Source: Chloranthus sessilifolius
Taxonomy: Eukaryota > Streptophyta > Magnoliopsida > Chloranthales > Chloranthaceae
Reading direction: 5' to 3'
NCBI GenBank assembly: GCA_021018995.1
Contig: CM037593.1
Span: 4,988,088-5,052,087 of the forward strand
DNA: 64,000 nt
Positions 10,146-23,100 of the stretch are shown here, one piece after another. Each line of letters begins with the position of its first letter. The first letter of the stretch is position 1. The notes beneath the pieces are model-generated. The model did not search any database, was not told the DNA's origin, and saw only the letters and a program-made list of their open reading frames with translations. The position numbers were made by a program, and so were the translations under genes.

Positions 10146-13137
10146 TCTTTCTTTCTCAATTTTTTTCTATCCAGTCTGATCTTTGAGTTCTTTTAATTAG
10201 ATGAACTAATGAACTACTCGAATCAGACATTGAAGTTGCATGAAATGTAATAGTATGTCTCTTGTTCCCGCGGGTTTGCTGGCAGAGGAATTTTGGTGGG
10301 ATATTTTCCTTAATTCAACCACCTTGAAAGACTAATTTAAGCTTCCTGCAGGTTTTGCTAGATTCCTGTCAAAGCTAGTACCCTCTCAAGTGGCTATCGT
10401 GTACCAATCACGTCAAAGTCAAGTCTCAACTTTTTTCAAAAACTTATAATCATTTTATAATATATCACAAACCTAGGCTCAAACTCCACCTACATCTACT
10501 TTGATCCTAACTATCCATCTAAGGAAAACTTTATTATCCTAATTCCTAGTAAAATGAGTGTAGGGGATCTACATACATTCAACCTTGCTACAACATTGCC
10601 CCCAGTACTTATTTCTATCGCAACTTCCTTAGTTCGTGAGTACTAGCATGATCTTGAGTTTATTGAAATGATAACTTATTGTCTGTTGGTACCAACTGTG
10701 TTGATATCTTGACATCCTAGAGACTCAATTGAGTGCTATAATCATGTATGAGAACATAAGGATAACAGTTTGCATATTTTTTGATGACTGTCCCATATGT
10801 GCGTGCTTTTTATGTTGCAAATCCATAGGGACATTAGCCACTGAGGCACACGACCTTTATGCTGCATGACTTGAATCCTGTGCATGCCTGAAACTCGAAA
10901 TATGACTCAATTATTCAAGCCAGTACGAATCTTCTTCTCCTTCAGCCTTAGTTTAAATTTCATCCTATACTGATACCTTTCACTTTTCAGCCTGGGCAAT
11001 ACCAACACATATATCAGTACCTCCATGTATTGGCCAATACCTACTTGTGTTGGATGGTATCACCAATGCATATTGGTATAAGGTGTTTTAATTTTTTTTT
11101 AATTGTTACAAAGCTGAATTATTACACTTCCCTGTTAAAAATTGTTTGGAATATAAGTTTATATTTAAAATCTTTAAGTCTTCAATATTGACTTATATAT
11201 TTAAAAGTTAATTCATTTAGGATGTTTGACCAGGGTTTTATGTTGTTGAATTAGAAAAAGCTATTGGAAATCTTGGGCCCTTGGTCAAAACTTTCAGTAG
11301 TTGCTAAGTTTTCAGGCGTACATTAGTGCATGTTTATGCTTCTATTGTTGTTATCTCATTTGTTTCCATATGTCTAGACATTTTCAGGTTAATTAGAAAG
11401 GACTTGTTGAGCAAAACACAAATTGGAAAATGAAAAGTAGTTCTCATAAAATTGTAGCTATAAACCATTCAGTTATATATTTTTTATTGTAATATGTCAT
11501 TCACGAATCATTATTAGTGCCAAATCAATTCATCATCATGCTTGTGAACTTTATTTACATTGATGTGTACCTAAGTTTATGTATGTGTACATAAAAATAT
11601 CAAAATTACACTTATAAATAATTTTTTGCTATTTTAAACATATTTTTATAAATAGAAAATGGAAAACAAAATCAAGTCGTAACACTGATGTGTCGCTGAT
11701 ACCGATACATAGGTGACCAATACCACCACCGCTACCGAGTCGTTGACCTTTTTGGGCTTTATCAGTTGTATTGAAGCAGGTTTTAAAATCGACGTGTATG
11801 GATAGCTGTAGTTTTCCTAGTGAGTACTACCAGGGTTTTATCTAGGTATTGATGGCCGTATTGGCCTCAGATTATCTGATAGCAGTCTGTATTGGCCGAT
11901 ACTCACGACCCAAGAGGATAAAAAAGTTTAATAAAAAACAGAAAAAGAAAATTACAGTGAACAAAATACGTATCAGTCGTATCAGTTGGTATGGAATGAT
12001 GCCTATGTGGTTGGTATTGCCTATACCTATGGTATACCAATACACTATTGTGTATCGTACTCAGCCAAATTTTTATACATATCATCAACGCTTATCAGTA
12101 TCGGCCAAAAACTATGGTTTACCAATACACTACGTGTATTGCGCTTGGCCAAAATTTTATATATATATTAGTATCGGCCAAGATTTGGAGCCATGGATAG
12201 TACCATGTGCATATGTCTGAACTTTCCAATGCTTATTTTTGTTGTCCACTTGAATAATCCAAACTTTTCATGCCAGAAATCTTAATAGGCAGGTCTGGAA
12301 TAGCTTTATTAAAGCATCATATCCATTGAAAAAGAAACATATTGGCTCTTAAAATGGTGAGCTATATGTTGAATTTTGAACCTTTGGTACTTTAAATGTC
12401 TCCTATCAATGTACAGTTAGGATCATTGGACCTTGTTAATTTTGTTCTCATATTCTTTTCTGCTACCTTTTGTATATTTTTCTCCCTCTTAACAATTTTC
12501 TTTTTTTCCTACAAACAACAGTTCTGGGTAAATTAAGATTACCGTTTTCATTTTGCAGTTAGGTTTAAACAAGCTTTACAATTTTTCTTGGACTGTGTTA
12601 GTCTGACTGTTTAAACGTTGTCGCTAAATTTAATATATTAACTATTAAAAGATACTAAAATGTATAGTAGCAATAAAAGTACAAAAGGAACATAAATATG
12701 TAGGAGAATTATTGAATATGGAAAGTTCTATAAATAAATTCAAAAAATACGTTAGGTAAATCAATAAAGCTAATGATGGTGGATCTGCTAATATAATTGG
12801 TACCCTTACATGGGTTTTCATTTTACTAAATTGGCTTAGCCCATGCCACAGTACTCATTAAATAATGTGAACTTAATCCATTTTATCTTATCTTTTCGAG
12901 GTTGCTGGGCAAGGTGTCAAGTTTTTTTGTGTTATTTTCATTGTTGGCTCCATGCTGTTTGCAAAAAATTGTTAATGAAACAAACAAAATGGTGCAACTG
13001 CCATGAAATTGAAACATTCGACAATCATAGCTATTGCTCATAATGCAACATCTGATAATCTTTTTATTTATGTTTTATTTTGAATTGCTACCTTTGTATG
13101 GTTTTTTACCCGTTCTGGTTCTTGTCTGTTGGTGCAG
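10086..13137 (+). other. Membralin intron 2 (3.1 kb)
   Basis: GT-AG intron, from donor GTATGC to acceptor GGTGCAG. It begins with a (TA)n tract at 10109-10142. The segments 10985-11750 and 11835-12210 contain clusters of 'tattggcc', 'gataccgatac' and 'accaatac' motifs, suggestive of diverged MITEs related to the hAT-B family. No TIR/TSD pair could be closed around them. The rest is featureless AT-rich intron. Confidence 0.75.
10985..12210. repeat. Diverged hAT-B-family-like repeats
   Basis: Two stretches (about 10985-11750 and 11835-12205) carry repeated short motifs of the 'ccgatac/gtatcgg' and 'caatac/gtattg' type in both orientations, as the dated hAT-B MITEs elsewhere do. The ends are too eroded to define an element. 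An ORF inside (11849-12220) is not credible as a gene. Confidence 0.35.
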
Positions 13138-13569
13138 ATAAGTAGCTCAGGGCTGTGGTTGCAGAATGCAGCTGATCATAATGTGATGATGGTTACTCCA
13201 GAGCATGGAAGAATAACTGAGAGTTCAAAAGTTTCAAATGTGGATGGAGGTCGATGGATGTCTTTGGCTTCCAAATTTTGGATCAGTTTAGGTGCAAGAT
13301 GGAGCAAACTGATGCTCAAATCCTGGAATAATTACAAAAAACTTCTTGTGCCTCAAGTGGAAAGCGTAACTTACAGTAGCAGCCCTAAACTGATTGTGGA
13401 TGAAACAAATATCAAAGTTGATACAGTGGCAACACATGTTGGTTTACCTAAATCAGTTCGAGAGTCGTTTAGAGCTACCGTTATTCACTTATTTGGAGAG
13501 TGGCGCATGCAGTTTTCTTCCCTTTTGATGAATGCAAAGCAATTGTCAGGCAATGTCAACATTTTGTGG
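13138..13569 (+). CDS. membralin: Membralin, coding exon 3
   Basis: The 432-nt exon encodes residues 76-219, starting ISSSGLWLQN and ending SGNVNILW. The acceptor is TGGTGCAG| and the donor TTTGTGG|GTGAGG, phase 0 at both ends. It is the largest exon and encodes a mostly hydrophilic luminal segment with W-rich stretches (WMSLASKFWISLGARWSK). Read-through past the donor continues open for about 100 nt, so the donor rests on phase agreement with exon 4 and the GTGAGG consensus. Confidence 0.85.
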
Positions 13570-13718
13570 GTGAGGATCTTCAAAAAGCTGATACCAGTTG
13601 CTATATTGTTGGTTTTTCCCTGTTATCATACGAAGTACAAACCACTTTACTATCAAAATAAACATTTCAGATGATTAATTACTGAGCATTTACAATAGAT
13701 ACTGAGGTCTCTATCTGT

Positions 13719-15073
13719 CACGCCCCAAAATCTACATACGTAGACTTGAAGGTGTGAACTCAATCATATCAAAAGGACCTGGCAACATGGGGTTAGAATA
13801 GATAAATAAATAGTGAAGAATTAAAATCTAAAGCCGTTATATTTCATTAATCTAGCCTTTAAAGCACAACTTGAGTTTGAATAAATAACTACTTACTTAT
13901 TAATATTAGTTGGTGTTTATGCTTTTCTTTTCTTTTATTTAATATTTGGATTTGCCCTCTTTCAGCCCTTAGTCTGTGGAGGTACAAATTATGTAAGTGT
14001 TTGAACAATAACCCAACAAGCTAAATTTCTTTATAGTCTGATGCAGGTAAAACATGCAGCGGAAAAATTTCAGACTATGTATAAAAAAGACAAATATGAA
14101 TCAAAGCATTACTGAAAACATGTAATAACTTGTAGGATTTGGCTTTCAAAATCATTTAAAGAAATCCTTCTTCTTGGTTACAGGAAACTACAATCTCGTA
14201 AATCACATTCAAATACATTGCGAGTCCTTTCTACTTAAAATAATTATGCTTGAATAATCAAACCGATTATAGTGGTTTGATTACCACACATCACATATTT
14301 GGGGCACGAATATCAAGTGACCCCTTTTTCCTATCATATTTCAAAACTCTTCCTTTTGAACCGACCCTTCTGACGCGAGACTAAAACCGAGTCACGTTAG
14401 GCGGTCCTATCCCCATCAGTAGAGAGCCATCCAATTGATGTGTGACGAACATATAACATGCAATAATGTAACATATATGCTAGCCAGCTAACTTTTATAT
14501 CCACCATTTTTGGTGTATCAACTTTTTGGTATTCCATATGGAAATATCATAAAACGGATACAATCCCTGTTTGGAAAGCCTTTTTCATATATTGCAAACT
14601 CTAAATCTAAAATCATGTGTTGTTATTGATGCCCTATACTATATACATTTGCTGATCTTTTCTTATCAAATCACATTATAAATTGACATCCATAAATGGA
14701 TACATATACCAATAAAGTAATGTCAAAACTTATACTTTGATTATCCAACATCCATATGAAATTTATTAGGACTATTTGGAATTGTGAACGAAATAAAGTT
14801 TTTCATACATCACATATTAATTTCAAGTTTTAAGCAACCTTTTATGCAGATGCCTGATTAATTAGGATAATAATTATTAATTAGGCTAAGTGTGATTATC
14901 TAGCCTAAGTATGATTAACTAAGTAAAGCATGTTTAACCAGGCTAAGCATGGTTAACCAGACTAAACATGATTAACTAGACTTGCCTGACTCAGTCCGAC
15001 CTGGACCGGACCGCGCCTGACCAAGCTGAACCGCCCCACATCGACCTGACCCGAGCTGCTTCTCCTCCTGCTT

Positions 15074-15106
<33 letters not shown>

Positions 15107-15590
15107 AGCCTGGGGAGTGGGATGGATGAAATTCCATCCGCACTCCCCATTTTATAGTCTCCACTCATACACCTCATAATATTTTAATACTAGTTTTCCA
15201 CCTTCTTTAATACCTTAATATTAGTTTTCACTCTCATATAATCAAATAATTATTTTCACCTCATGTTTTGATATTATTTTTCACTTTCTCAAATATTTTA
15301 ATATTATTATATCTCCTAAAATATTTTAATATTATTTGTTTGTCTTCTCTTTCAAGCTTATCTTGATAGTAAAATTAGTAATTCATCCTTAATCCTTTTT
15401 GGAATGTTAGATACCCTTCTTGTCCTTATCCTAATTCCTATTCTCATCGTTATCCTCATCCTTATCCCTATTTCTATCTTAATCTACTTTCTCATTGTTA
15501 TCCTCATCCTTATCCCTATTCTTGTCTTGATCCTGATTCCTATTCTCATCGTTATCCTCATCCTTATCCCTATTCTCTTTTGGGCTATGA
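13719..15590 (+). mobile_element. Probable LTR fragment beginning TGTCACGCCCC
   Basis: The start TGTCACGCCCCAAAATC is a common plant LTR 5' end. The block continues through imperfect repeats of 'ggctaagcatgattaac' (14880-14980), a (CT)n tract (15079-15106) and a hairpin 'ggatggat...ttccatcc', as an LTR leader might. A similar order, (CT)n then hairpin, occurs at 63600-63710. No matching LTR end or TSD was found, so the 3' limit and identity are uncertain. Confidence 0.4.
15404..15590. repeat. Low-complexity 'cttatccctattctcat' repeat
   Basis: Irregular tandem copies of a pyrimidine-rich unit of about 18-30 bp translate to a Leu/Ile/Pro-only peptide. The coding appearance is produced by the repeat; it is not a membrane protein gene. 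Confidence 0.8.
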
Positions 15591-16450
15591 CCCTTTGCCA
15601 CCTTTATGGGTTAAGTCCTGCATTGCCTCCTTGATTGTGCCCTTGACCGTGGGTCAAAATATCAGAAATTTGGTACATATCGATATGTCCCTAGACTAAT
15701 ACGTATTCGTATCGTCCTATACATTGAATGTATCGCTCGATACATTATTCAATGCAATGGATTGAACAATTGATACTTTGTTTTTCTGGAAGTGTGGTTC
15801 TTTTTTGTAATTAAACAAAATATTTAGTACAGTTAGCTATTTTTTGGTGGTTTAGTTATTTTTCATACATTTACATAATTTGAGAAAAAAATGTGGGGGA
15901 ATAAGGGGTTAAGGTTAAAAGAAGAGGAAAACTAGAAGAGGGATATAAAAATAGAAGAGGAAAAAGTGGCCTAAGAAGGACTTTCAGACTACTTACATGG
16001 TGCTATAGAAATGTAGTACCGCCCCAAATTATTGGACGATAATTGCTATTTCTCATCTGGTAAGAACGATATTTTCAATTTACCGGCCAATAGTTTGGTC
16101 GGTAAATTAAGGAGTCGATACATTGCAATATACTGACATGGTGCCTTCTGAAACTGATACATATCAGTTTCATCCGATTTTTTACACATGCCCTTGACCA
16201 CCACCTCCAAGGGCTAAGTTGCATCACCTCTTTTGAGAGTGCCCTTTGACCACCTTTAAGCGCTAAGTCCTGTATTTCTTCTTTGACAATGCTCCTTTAC
16301 CAACTCCAAGGGCTGAAGTCAAATCATTCCTTTTTGACAGTGCTCATTCACTACTTCCAAGATCTAATTCTTGCATTACCTCTTTGACTGTGTTCCTTGG
16401 CTATTTCCATGGGCCAAGTATTGCATCACCTCCTTGATTGTATCTGAGGT
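15587..16450. repeat. 50-bp minisatellite (about six units) interrupted by a MITE
   Basis: Units starting 'ccctttg(a/c)cacc' or diverged forms begin at about 15591, 15640/16191, 16242, 16292, 16342 and 16392, a spacing of 49-51 bp. Each has a core like 'ccaagggctaagt' and ends '..cctctttga'. The 543-bp MITE at 15648-16190 splits the second unit and duplicated 8 bp of it. The unit length is not a multiple of three and no coding role is seen. Confidence 0.8.
15648..16190. mobile_element. hAT MITE of the hAT-B family (543 bp)
   Basis: The left end is CGTGGGTCAAAATATC. The right end reversed is CATGTGTAAAAAATCGG, a mutated form. They are flanked by a perfect 8-bp TSD, cccttgac (15640-15647 and 16191-16198). 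The interior has 'gatacgtattcgtatcgtcc' and 'acattgaatgtatcg' motifs shared with the coding hAT at 31278-37001. It is non-coding. Confidence 0.88.
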
Positions 16451-16499
16451 TAGGGTGTTAAGCAGCTACACTTTACTTAGGTTTATCTACTTGGGTCAA

Positions 16500-16760
16500 T
16501 TACCATTTCGTCCTCGATCTTTCTTAAAAACGACTTATTTGCCTCTTAATCAAAACTATCGTTTTACCCATATCTTCTTTCGAAAATGACCATCATAGCC
16601 CAATTCGGAAATTCTTAATTTACCCATGCTGCTCTCCAAAATGATCATCACGTCCCTGAAACCAAAATTACCTTTTACCCTAACCTTTCCCAAAATGATC
16701 ATTATCTCCCTTGACCAAAATTTATTATTTTCCTTGTCACGTTTCAGAGAATGACTCTTA
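16500..16760. repeat. 54-bp minisatellite
   Basis: About five diverged units with the core 'ccaaaatgatcatcacgtccc' recur at about 16527, 16581, 16636 and 16689, spacing 53-55 bp, alternating with 'aaattaccttttaccc'. Arrays of this kind often lie in plant LTRs; here no LTR border was identified. Confidence 0.7.
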
Positions 16761-16829
16761 CATCTTCTCAACTGAAACAATTGCTCATTTAGAAAATTTG
16801 GGTTACTCCCCTTAGCCATGTCAATTGCC

Positions 16830-17560
16830 TCTGGTATATCTTCTTAGTCATGGATTTTTTTATTCTGGTGGATCGAGTTATATGACTTATGATGTGCTTA
16901 TTGTAGTTTGATGGATCCAAGTGCTCCTCCTCTCTACTTTATACTGCAGATGGCTTCCCTATTCCAGTCCTTAATATATGTTTCGTCACTCTTAAATCAC
17001 TTGGAAGTCTTCCTCTCTTTGGAGTTTATTATTTTCCTCACATCTCTCTAAGTTTGCTTTCTGTTGGTCAGTTCACTGACCTTGGTTCTGATGTGCTTTT
17101 CTCTTCTTTTGGTTGTGTTGATTCTAGATTGATAGTCAGACAAGTAGATTTGGTTAGGCTGTCAAATTGTTGGGCTATATTTGCCGTAAGGCCTTCATTT
17201 TATGTAACCTTTTGTATTATACATTTTCAGATGATTTGGCAACTCCATTTTCCTTAAGGTATAGTCTAGGACATGTTTCCACTTCTCGTTTGCATCATAT
17301 ATCCATCTTTCTTGTTATCATTATTTCTAGTTATATGGTTTGTAAGTTGGGAAAATACTTGGCCCTACCGCTATCTAATAGTGACACTATTTCTCTTGCA
17401 CCTTTTGATTTGGTACACAATGATGTGTGGATACTGTCCCTACTGCTTTCATGGGTTGATCTGGTTATTATGTTATATTTTTTTACTACTATTTGCATCA
17501 TATGTAGTTCTTATGATGCGTCATGGATCTAGCTTTTTGGATTTTTATTGATTCTATTGT
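16830..17560 (+). pseudogene. Ty1/copia GAG-pre-integrase and integrase fragment
   Basis: The plus-strand reading gives LLSVGQFTDLGSDVLFSS, then SLGHVSTSRLHHI, then CKLGKYLALPLSNS and PFDLVHNDVW. These follow the order of the copia protease-integrase linker (SVGQL...), the LGH pre-integrase motif, the CKLGK zinc motif and the DLVHSDVWG start of the integrase core. Frame changes and stops separate them. The fragment ends near the LINE at 17639. Confidence 0.75.
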
Positions 17561-17638
17561 GATGATCCACTTTAACATTTGAATTGAAAACTTTCACTCT
17601 GATTCTGACTCTGATGGTGAATACGTTTCTTATAATTC

Positions 17639-19745
17639 CTTTTTTTTTTTCTTTTTAATTATCAAATTATAGCTGCATTTTCATTAATGAAAACAAAAAT
17701 ACAACAGATAAAGAAGCTTAGTAAGAAGGTAAGGCGGAAAAAAAGACAAAACCAAAAGCCAAAAAAGAAAAAGAAAAATGTAAAAGCTATATAAAGAAAG
17801 ATCCAAGAATGGTAAAAAAGGAAAATAAAAAAGAAAAAAAGGAGGTAGTTCTAAGGTGGTTGAATTTGCTCCCACTCCTCCCACTCCATCAAGATCTTGG
17901 CTGCAGACATAGCTGAGCAAGACATAGGCGACAAAGACCGCCAACATAGAGCCTCCTTAATCGAATCAGATACGAATATGAGGGTTTGAAACTTCTTTTC
18001 AAACAGCTGTCTATTACGCTCGTTCCACGTCTTCCAGATGATGGTCCTATTTCCTTCGAAAGAATCCACCGATCACTTAGCCAAGACCAAGCACAAGACT
18101 CGCCTAAACAACTGCTAACTCCAAAGTAGGATCTAAATCCATTCCATATCATGAACTCACATCTCAGAAAGAGATGCTCAACGGTTTCCTCTGTGCCACA
18201 GAAATTACAGTCCACCTACACATGAATTTCTCCTTTTATGCAATTGGGCACACATTAAAACTCTACTTTACGCCACTTCTCATGCAAATATCTTGGCTCT
18301 ATGAGGGACCCCACATCTCTAAATCTTAGTTCACAGTTGGCCCACTAAAGGTCTTTTATTTAGAAACATGTAGAAAGACTCCACTGAAAATTACCGTTTC
18401 TTCTCTACATCCCACACCCTTTCAACCTGGCTGTCACTACTCATAACCCATCCGCTCACCTCACCAATCAACTTTGCAAACTCTACTATTGCATCCTTCT
18501 TTAGGCTACTTCTAAGTTGGATGTTCCATCCACATCCATGCTCATTTCCATCTCAATAAGTTGCTACTGTTTCATTTTTGTGCACAACCAGGTTATATAT
18601 CGACTTAATCCCAACCTGACAACACACCTTCACTCCACCGATCCTGCCAAAACTTTGACTCTATGTCTGATTCAGACTTAGCACCTTCAGGCTTCTTCCT
18701 ACCCCTTTGGGCGCCACTCCACTACCCTGGACCTCTTCTTCCTCTAGGCTCCTGAATCAGCATCCATCACTGTCGCTCCCATATTTTTTCCTCCAACCCA
18801 ACTTTCCACATTGCATGTCCCTCATTTCCGAATTTACAAAATCTCTTTCCCGACATGTTATATAATCCATTTGAAGGAATTGATTCCAAGACCTCCAACT
18901 TGTAATGGAAGTCTGGTGACATCCCAATTGCTCACTTGCACTTTTTCTTCACCTTCCCACCACTCTAGAGGAAATTTGGATTCTTTCCAGCATCCTAATC
19001 ACTGGTGAGTACTCAAACATTGACATTGTGTAGATGGGTAAATTCGAGAGTGTAGCATTGATGAAAGTCACTCTACCCGAAATGGAAAGCAAACACCTTT
19101 TTATCCAATCAACTTCTTAATGAACCTCTCTACCACATGGTCCTATTGATGCACTCTTCGTTATCCAGTGCATAGTAGGAGCCCCACATAAGTATACCTC
19201 TGGGTGGAGGACATCACACTCACATCCTATTAGGCCGGCCAAGCCACTCAAACCCCCTCACCATCCTAACTCTGAAATCCGAACACTTAGTCTATCCCAG
19301 CTTCACCCTTTGATAAGATATTGTTTCATACTATCTAATCGGCAGTTTTACATTCTTCTCGTCCTCCGTCGCCCTATAAAAGAGCTTGGTATCATCCGTG
19401 TAGTGAAGGTGCGTCAGAAAGATGACATTTTTCAGTCTCAAATCCCTTCTCCATATCCAGCTCGGAAGCCATTCTTAGTAGTTTCCCCAGACCCGTTTAG
19501 TCCTTTGGAGCTCCTAAAGAATCCTTTAGGAGTCCCATCGACCATGATCGAGAACCATGCCGAGGAAACACATCCCCTTATCCATTTGCTCCACTTATGA
19601 CGAAAACTGAACCTTTGCATCATATATTCCAAAAACTCCCGCTTGACTCTATCATAGGCCTTCTCCATATCTAATTTGTAGATAACTCCGGGAAGTCCGC
19701 TTTGGGTCTATTATCAATACATTCACGCGCAAGAATATTTCTTCT
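17639..19745 (-). mobile_element. L1-type LINE 'A', 5'-truncated and internally deleted
   Basis: On the minus strand it ends in a poly(A) (T run at 17639-17650). It encodes a zf-RVT segment at 18130-18215 (NFCGTEETVEHLFLRC) and an RT segment at 19438-19668 (MEKAYDRVKREFLEYMMQRF). The RT jumps from GFFRSSKGL to unrelated sequence, so the catalytic (F/Y)ADD block is missing. Its 5' end stops near 19745, next to the 3' end of LINE B. It is a dead element antisense to membralin. Confidence 0.8.
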
Positions 19746-20169
19746 AATCTCGGGCCTTACTTGCTTCTTTTTTGATCAGTACAGTAAATTATATTGAAAA
19801 GCAACAAGGCGCTGAAAGACTAATACAACGACACGACCAAAAAAGAAGGGAAGCAAAGTTTAAATGGACAGCACAACAATTAGCCCGGGTCCCATAAGTA
19901 GGACTCCTCTCTAGGGACATTCCCTCCTCTCACCACCAAAACCACACCAGGCCTCTGACTGATCTCATGATCATCCCTATCGGGCGCCTTCTGTGCTCAA
20001 AAATTCGCAAATTCCTCTTGCACCATATACTCCACAACACTGCGATGGGCAGCCATCCAATATTTCCTCAGCTGCCCCTCCATTTTAATGTCCCCCCCAT
20101 ATAAGAAAATGGTCGTAAGGGGTAGCCGGCGTAACCTAGCTCATAAGAAAGAAGTTGATGACAATGTTT

Positions 20170-23100
20170 CAAATCTCATGCGCCACCCTGCAATGGAGAA
20201 GGGGTTGAGAGGCGGTCTCCTCCCCATCCTTACACATCACACACCAATTCAAGACCTCCTTCCCCCTTTGAATTAAGCTGATCGATTGTTAGGATTTTTC
20301 CTTTGAGTAGGGTCTACGCAAAGAATTTGATTTTTGGAGGAATGACTTCCTTCCATAATCTTGCCCCTTGGAATCTGACCAATGGACGCCGCGTAAGCAA
20401 CTTATAGGAGGACTTGACACTGAAGATACCATCTCTGCACTGGGTCTATATCAGCTGGTCTTGACCATGGGGGTGCCACTGTGCTTCATATAGTGTCTGC
20501 ATCAGATTAGAGAACGATGTCACCTCCTCCCTCAGAAGTCTTCTGGTCACAACATTCCAGTGTATACCACCATTAGTTTCCGAAACAAAATCCACAATCC
20601 TCCTAGTCGGATTTATAGATATGGCATAGATATCTGGGAATGAGGGTTTGAGAGGGCCCACGTCCATCCAAGCATCCTCCCAGAATTGGATACGGGTACC
20701 ACAGCCCCAATTGAATCACAACCCTATGGCAAAGAGACCCCATGTGCTGCAAATGCTTTTCCACCAAGGGGATGTTCCTCTGTGAACTGTGACACTGATA
20801 CCCCAATTACCCATTAAGTGTTCGTACTTCTCCAGCAGCACCACTCGCCAGAGATTGTCCCTTTCCTCCACCCTCCCCGCTCTCCAGAACCACTTTCCTA
20901 GAAGAGCGATATTGACCTCAAGCTGTGGATGCCCAGCCCTCCACAACCAACGGGAAATTGACACGTATCCCAGTTAACTAGGTGTTATCGCTTATCCAGA
21001 CCCGATCCCTCCCACAAGAAGTTCCGCTGAATTTACTCAAGAAGACTCAGAATCCCCATCGGGCATTTGAACATAGACATGTAGAAGATGGGCAGCGACG
21101 ATAGGACCACTTTGACCACAACAAGCAGGCCACCACTATTAAGCAGCTCCCCTTTCCATGACAATAATCGTTGCTCGAATCTTTGCACAACCGGTTCCCA
21201 ATCCCTAGCCGTAGGTTGCCTGATACCGAGGGGAAGCCCCAGGTACTTAATTGGGAACTTCTCAATCGCACAGTCCACTGTCTACGCCAGTTCAGCCATC
21301 AACCTCTCATCAGTCCCAATACCCGTGATTGCCAACTTGGAGAAATTGATACGTTGCCCTGATGCAGCCTCATAAACTGATAGTACATCAACCAAGGACT
21401 TGAACTCTTGAACATCAGTCTTCCCGAAAATAATGGTGTCATCCGCAAATTGGAGATGCGAAATGAACCTCCCTTGAATTCCCACGTTAACCACAGTTAT
21501 GAGGTTCCTCTGTCTTGCTTGCAAAAGAAGCCCCGAGAACGCTTCACCTACCATATTGAATAGGAAGGGGGATAATGGATCCCCTTGGTGGAGACCTCTG
21601 GAACTCTTGAAATAACCTGCCGGGGTTCCATTGATCAAGACCGAGAACCAAGCCGAGGAGTAACACCCCCTCATCCATCTCCTTCAGGTAGTCCCAAACC
21701 CAAACGACCGAGCATATAATCTAAACTCCCAACTGATCCGATCGTACGCTTTCTCCATGCCAATCTTCCATATGGCCGCCGATAGACGATCATGATGCGC
21801 CGAGTGCATGGTCTCTTGAGCCACCGCAACCAAATCTACCAGCAGTCTACCCCTCACAAAAGTCCCTAATTTTCCGAAATTATCAATCTCATCACTAGTT
21901 TAAGTCTATTTGCTAAGACCTTGGCGATAATCTTATAGATACAATTGGTAAGGTAAATCGTCCTGAAATCGGCAATGCCATCAGCCCCATCCCTCTTTGG
22001 AATGAGGGTGATGAAAGTAGAGTTTAGGCTCCTCCCAATGAAGCCTAAAGCGTGGGACTCTCGCATAACTTCCATCATGTCCGCCTTGATGATTGCCCAA
22101 AAAAATCTGAAGAATTCCATTGTGAAGCCGTCAGGCGTCAGGTCCCGGTGCTTTATTTTTGGCCCCAAACCTGATTACTCTCCACACCTCTTCTTCACTG
22201 ATATGTTGTTCCATACTCAGCCTAACCTCCTCAGTGATAGACCGAAAGGATGGCCCATCCAATTGGGGCCGAGGCATACCATCATCCCTGTACATCTTCA
22301 TATAGAATGACACTATGTTCTCCCTGATCTGATCCTCCTCTGAGTAATTCACCCCACGCACCGTAATGTTACCCAAGTAGTTCGCTTTGCTCTGCACGTT
22401 GGCGACAACATAGAAGTGCTTGGTATTAGCATCACCCTCCTTGAGCCATTTGACCTTGGAGTTCTTCTTCCAGCTTACCTCCTCGGACCTGCACACACTA
22501 GTAAACTCTATTTTCTTGAGGTATCTTTCCTGGCACTCATCCGCCGTGAGGTTTCTTAGTTCCTCCACACCGTCCAACTCCTGCAGCCGCCCTAACAGAG
22601 CCTCCTTCTTGACCAGCACCAAGCCGTACACCTCTTTATTCCACATTTCACTTTTCTCTTTAACCCGCTGTAGTTTGGAAATGAATCTGTAGGCCACCGT
22701 CCCTAGTGCAGTCGGTTTGCTCCACCAAATTGGTATCGACGCCTGATACACCTCATCCATCAGCTACATGTTTTCGAATCGGAATGGAATCGACCCTTTC
22801 CCATGCGACTCGCAAGTTAGCAAAACCGGTCGATGATTAGACACCACCCTGGCTAAGCATTCAGATCTTGCTCCTGGAAATATGTCCAGCCAATCCAGGT
22901 TGCACAAAAATTTGTCCAGGATACTCATCGAAGGATTCTCTTGAAGATTCGACCACGTGAAGGCGCGCTCTAGTGAGGGGTAAAAACATCCATCAACTCC
23001 CAATCCGAGATGAATGAGTTGAAATCCCGCATTACCTCAATATCCGGTGGTCCACCCTGTTTCTCGAAGCCCCATCTTATCTAATTAAAATCCCCTCCTA

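Noticed and set aside
11849-12220. 123-codon ORF in intron 2
   Set aside because: It consists of 'ccgatac/gtattgg' MITE-like repeats and overlaps open frames on the other strand. No family resemblance.
13138-13674. Reading exon 3 as a free-standing 181-codon gene
   Set aside because: It opens without a start context, is preceded by a splice acceptor, matches membralin only to 13569, and joins exons 2 and 4 in phase.
15404-15634. Hydrophobic Leu/Ile repeat ORF resembling a membrane protein
   Set aside because: It is made by a pyrimidine-rich tandem repeat and ends in the minisatellite.
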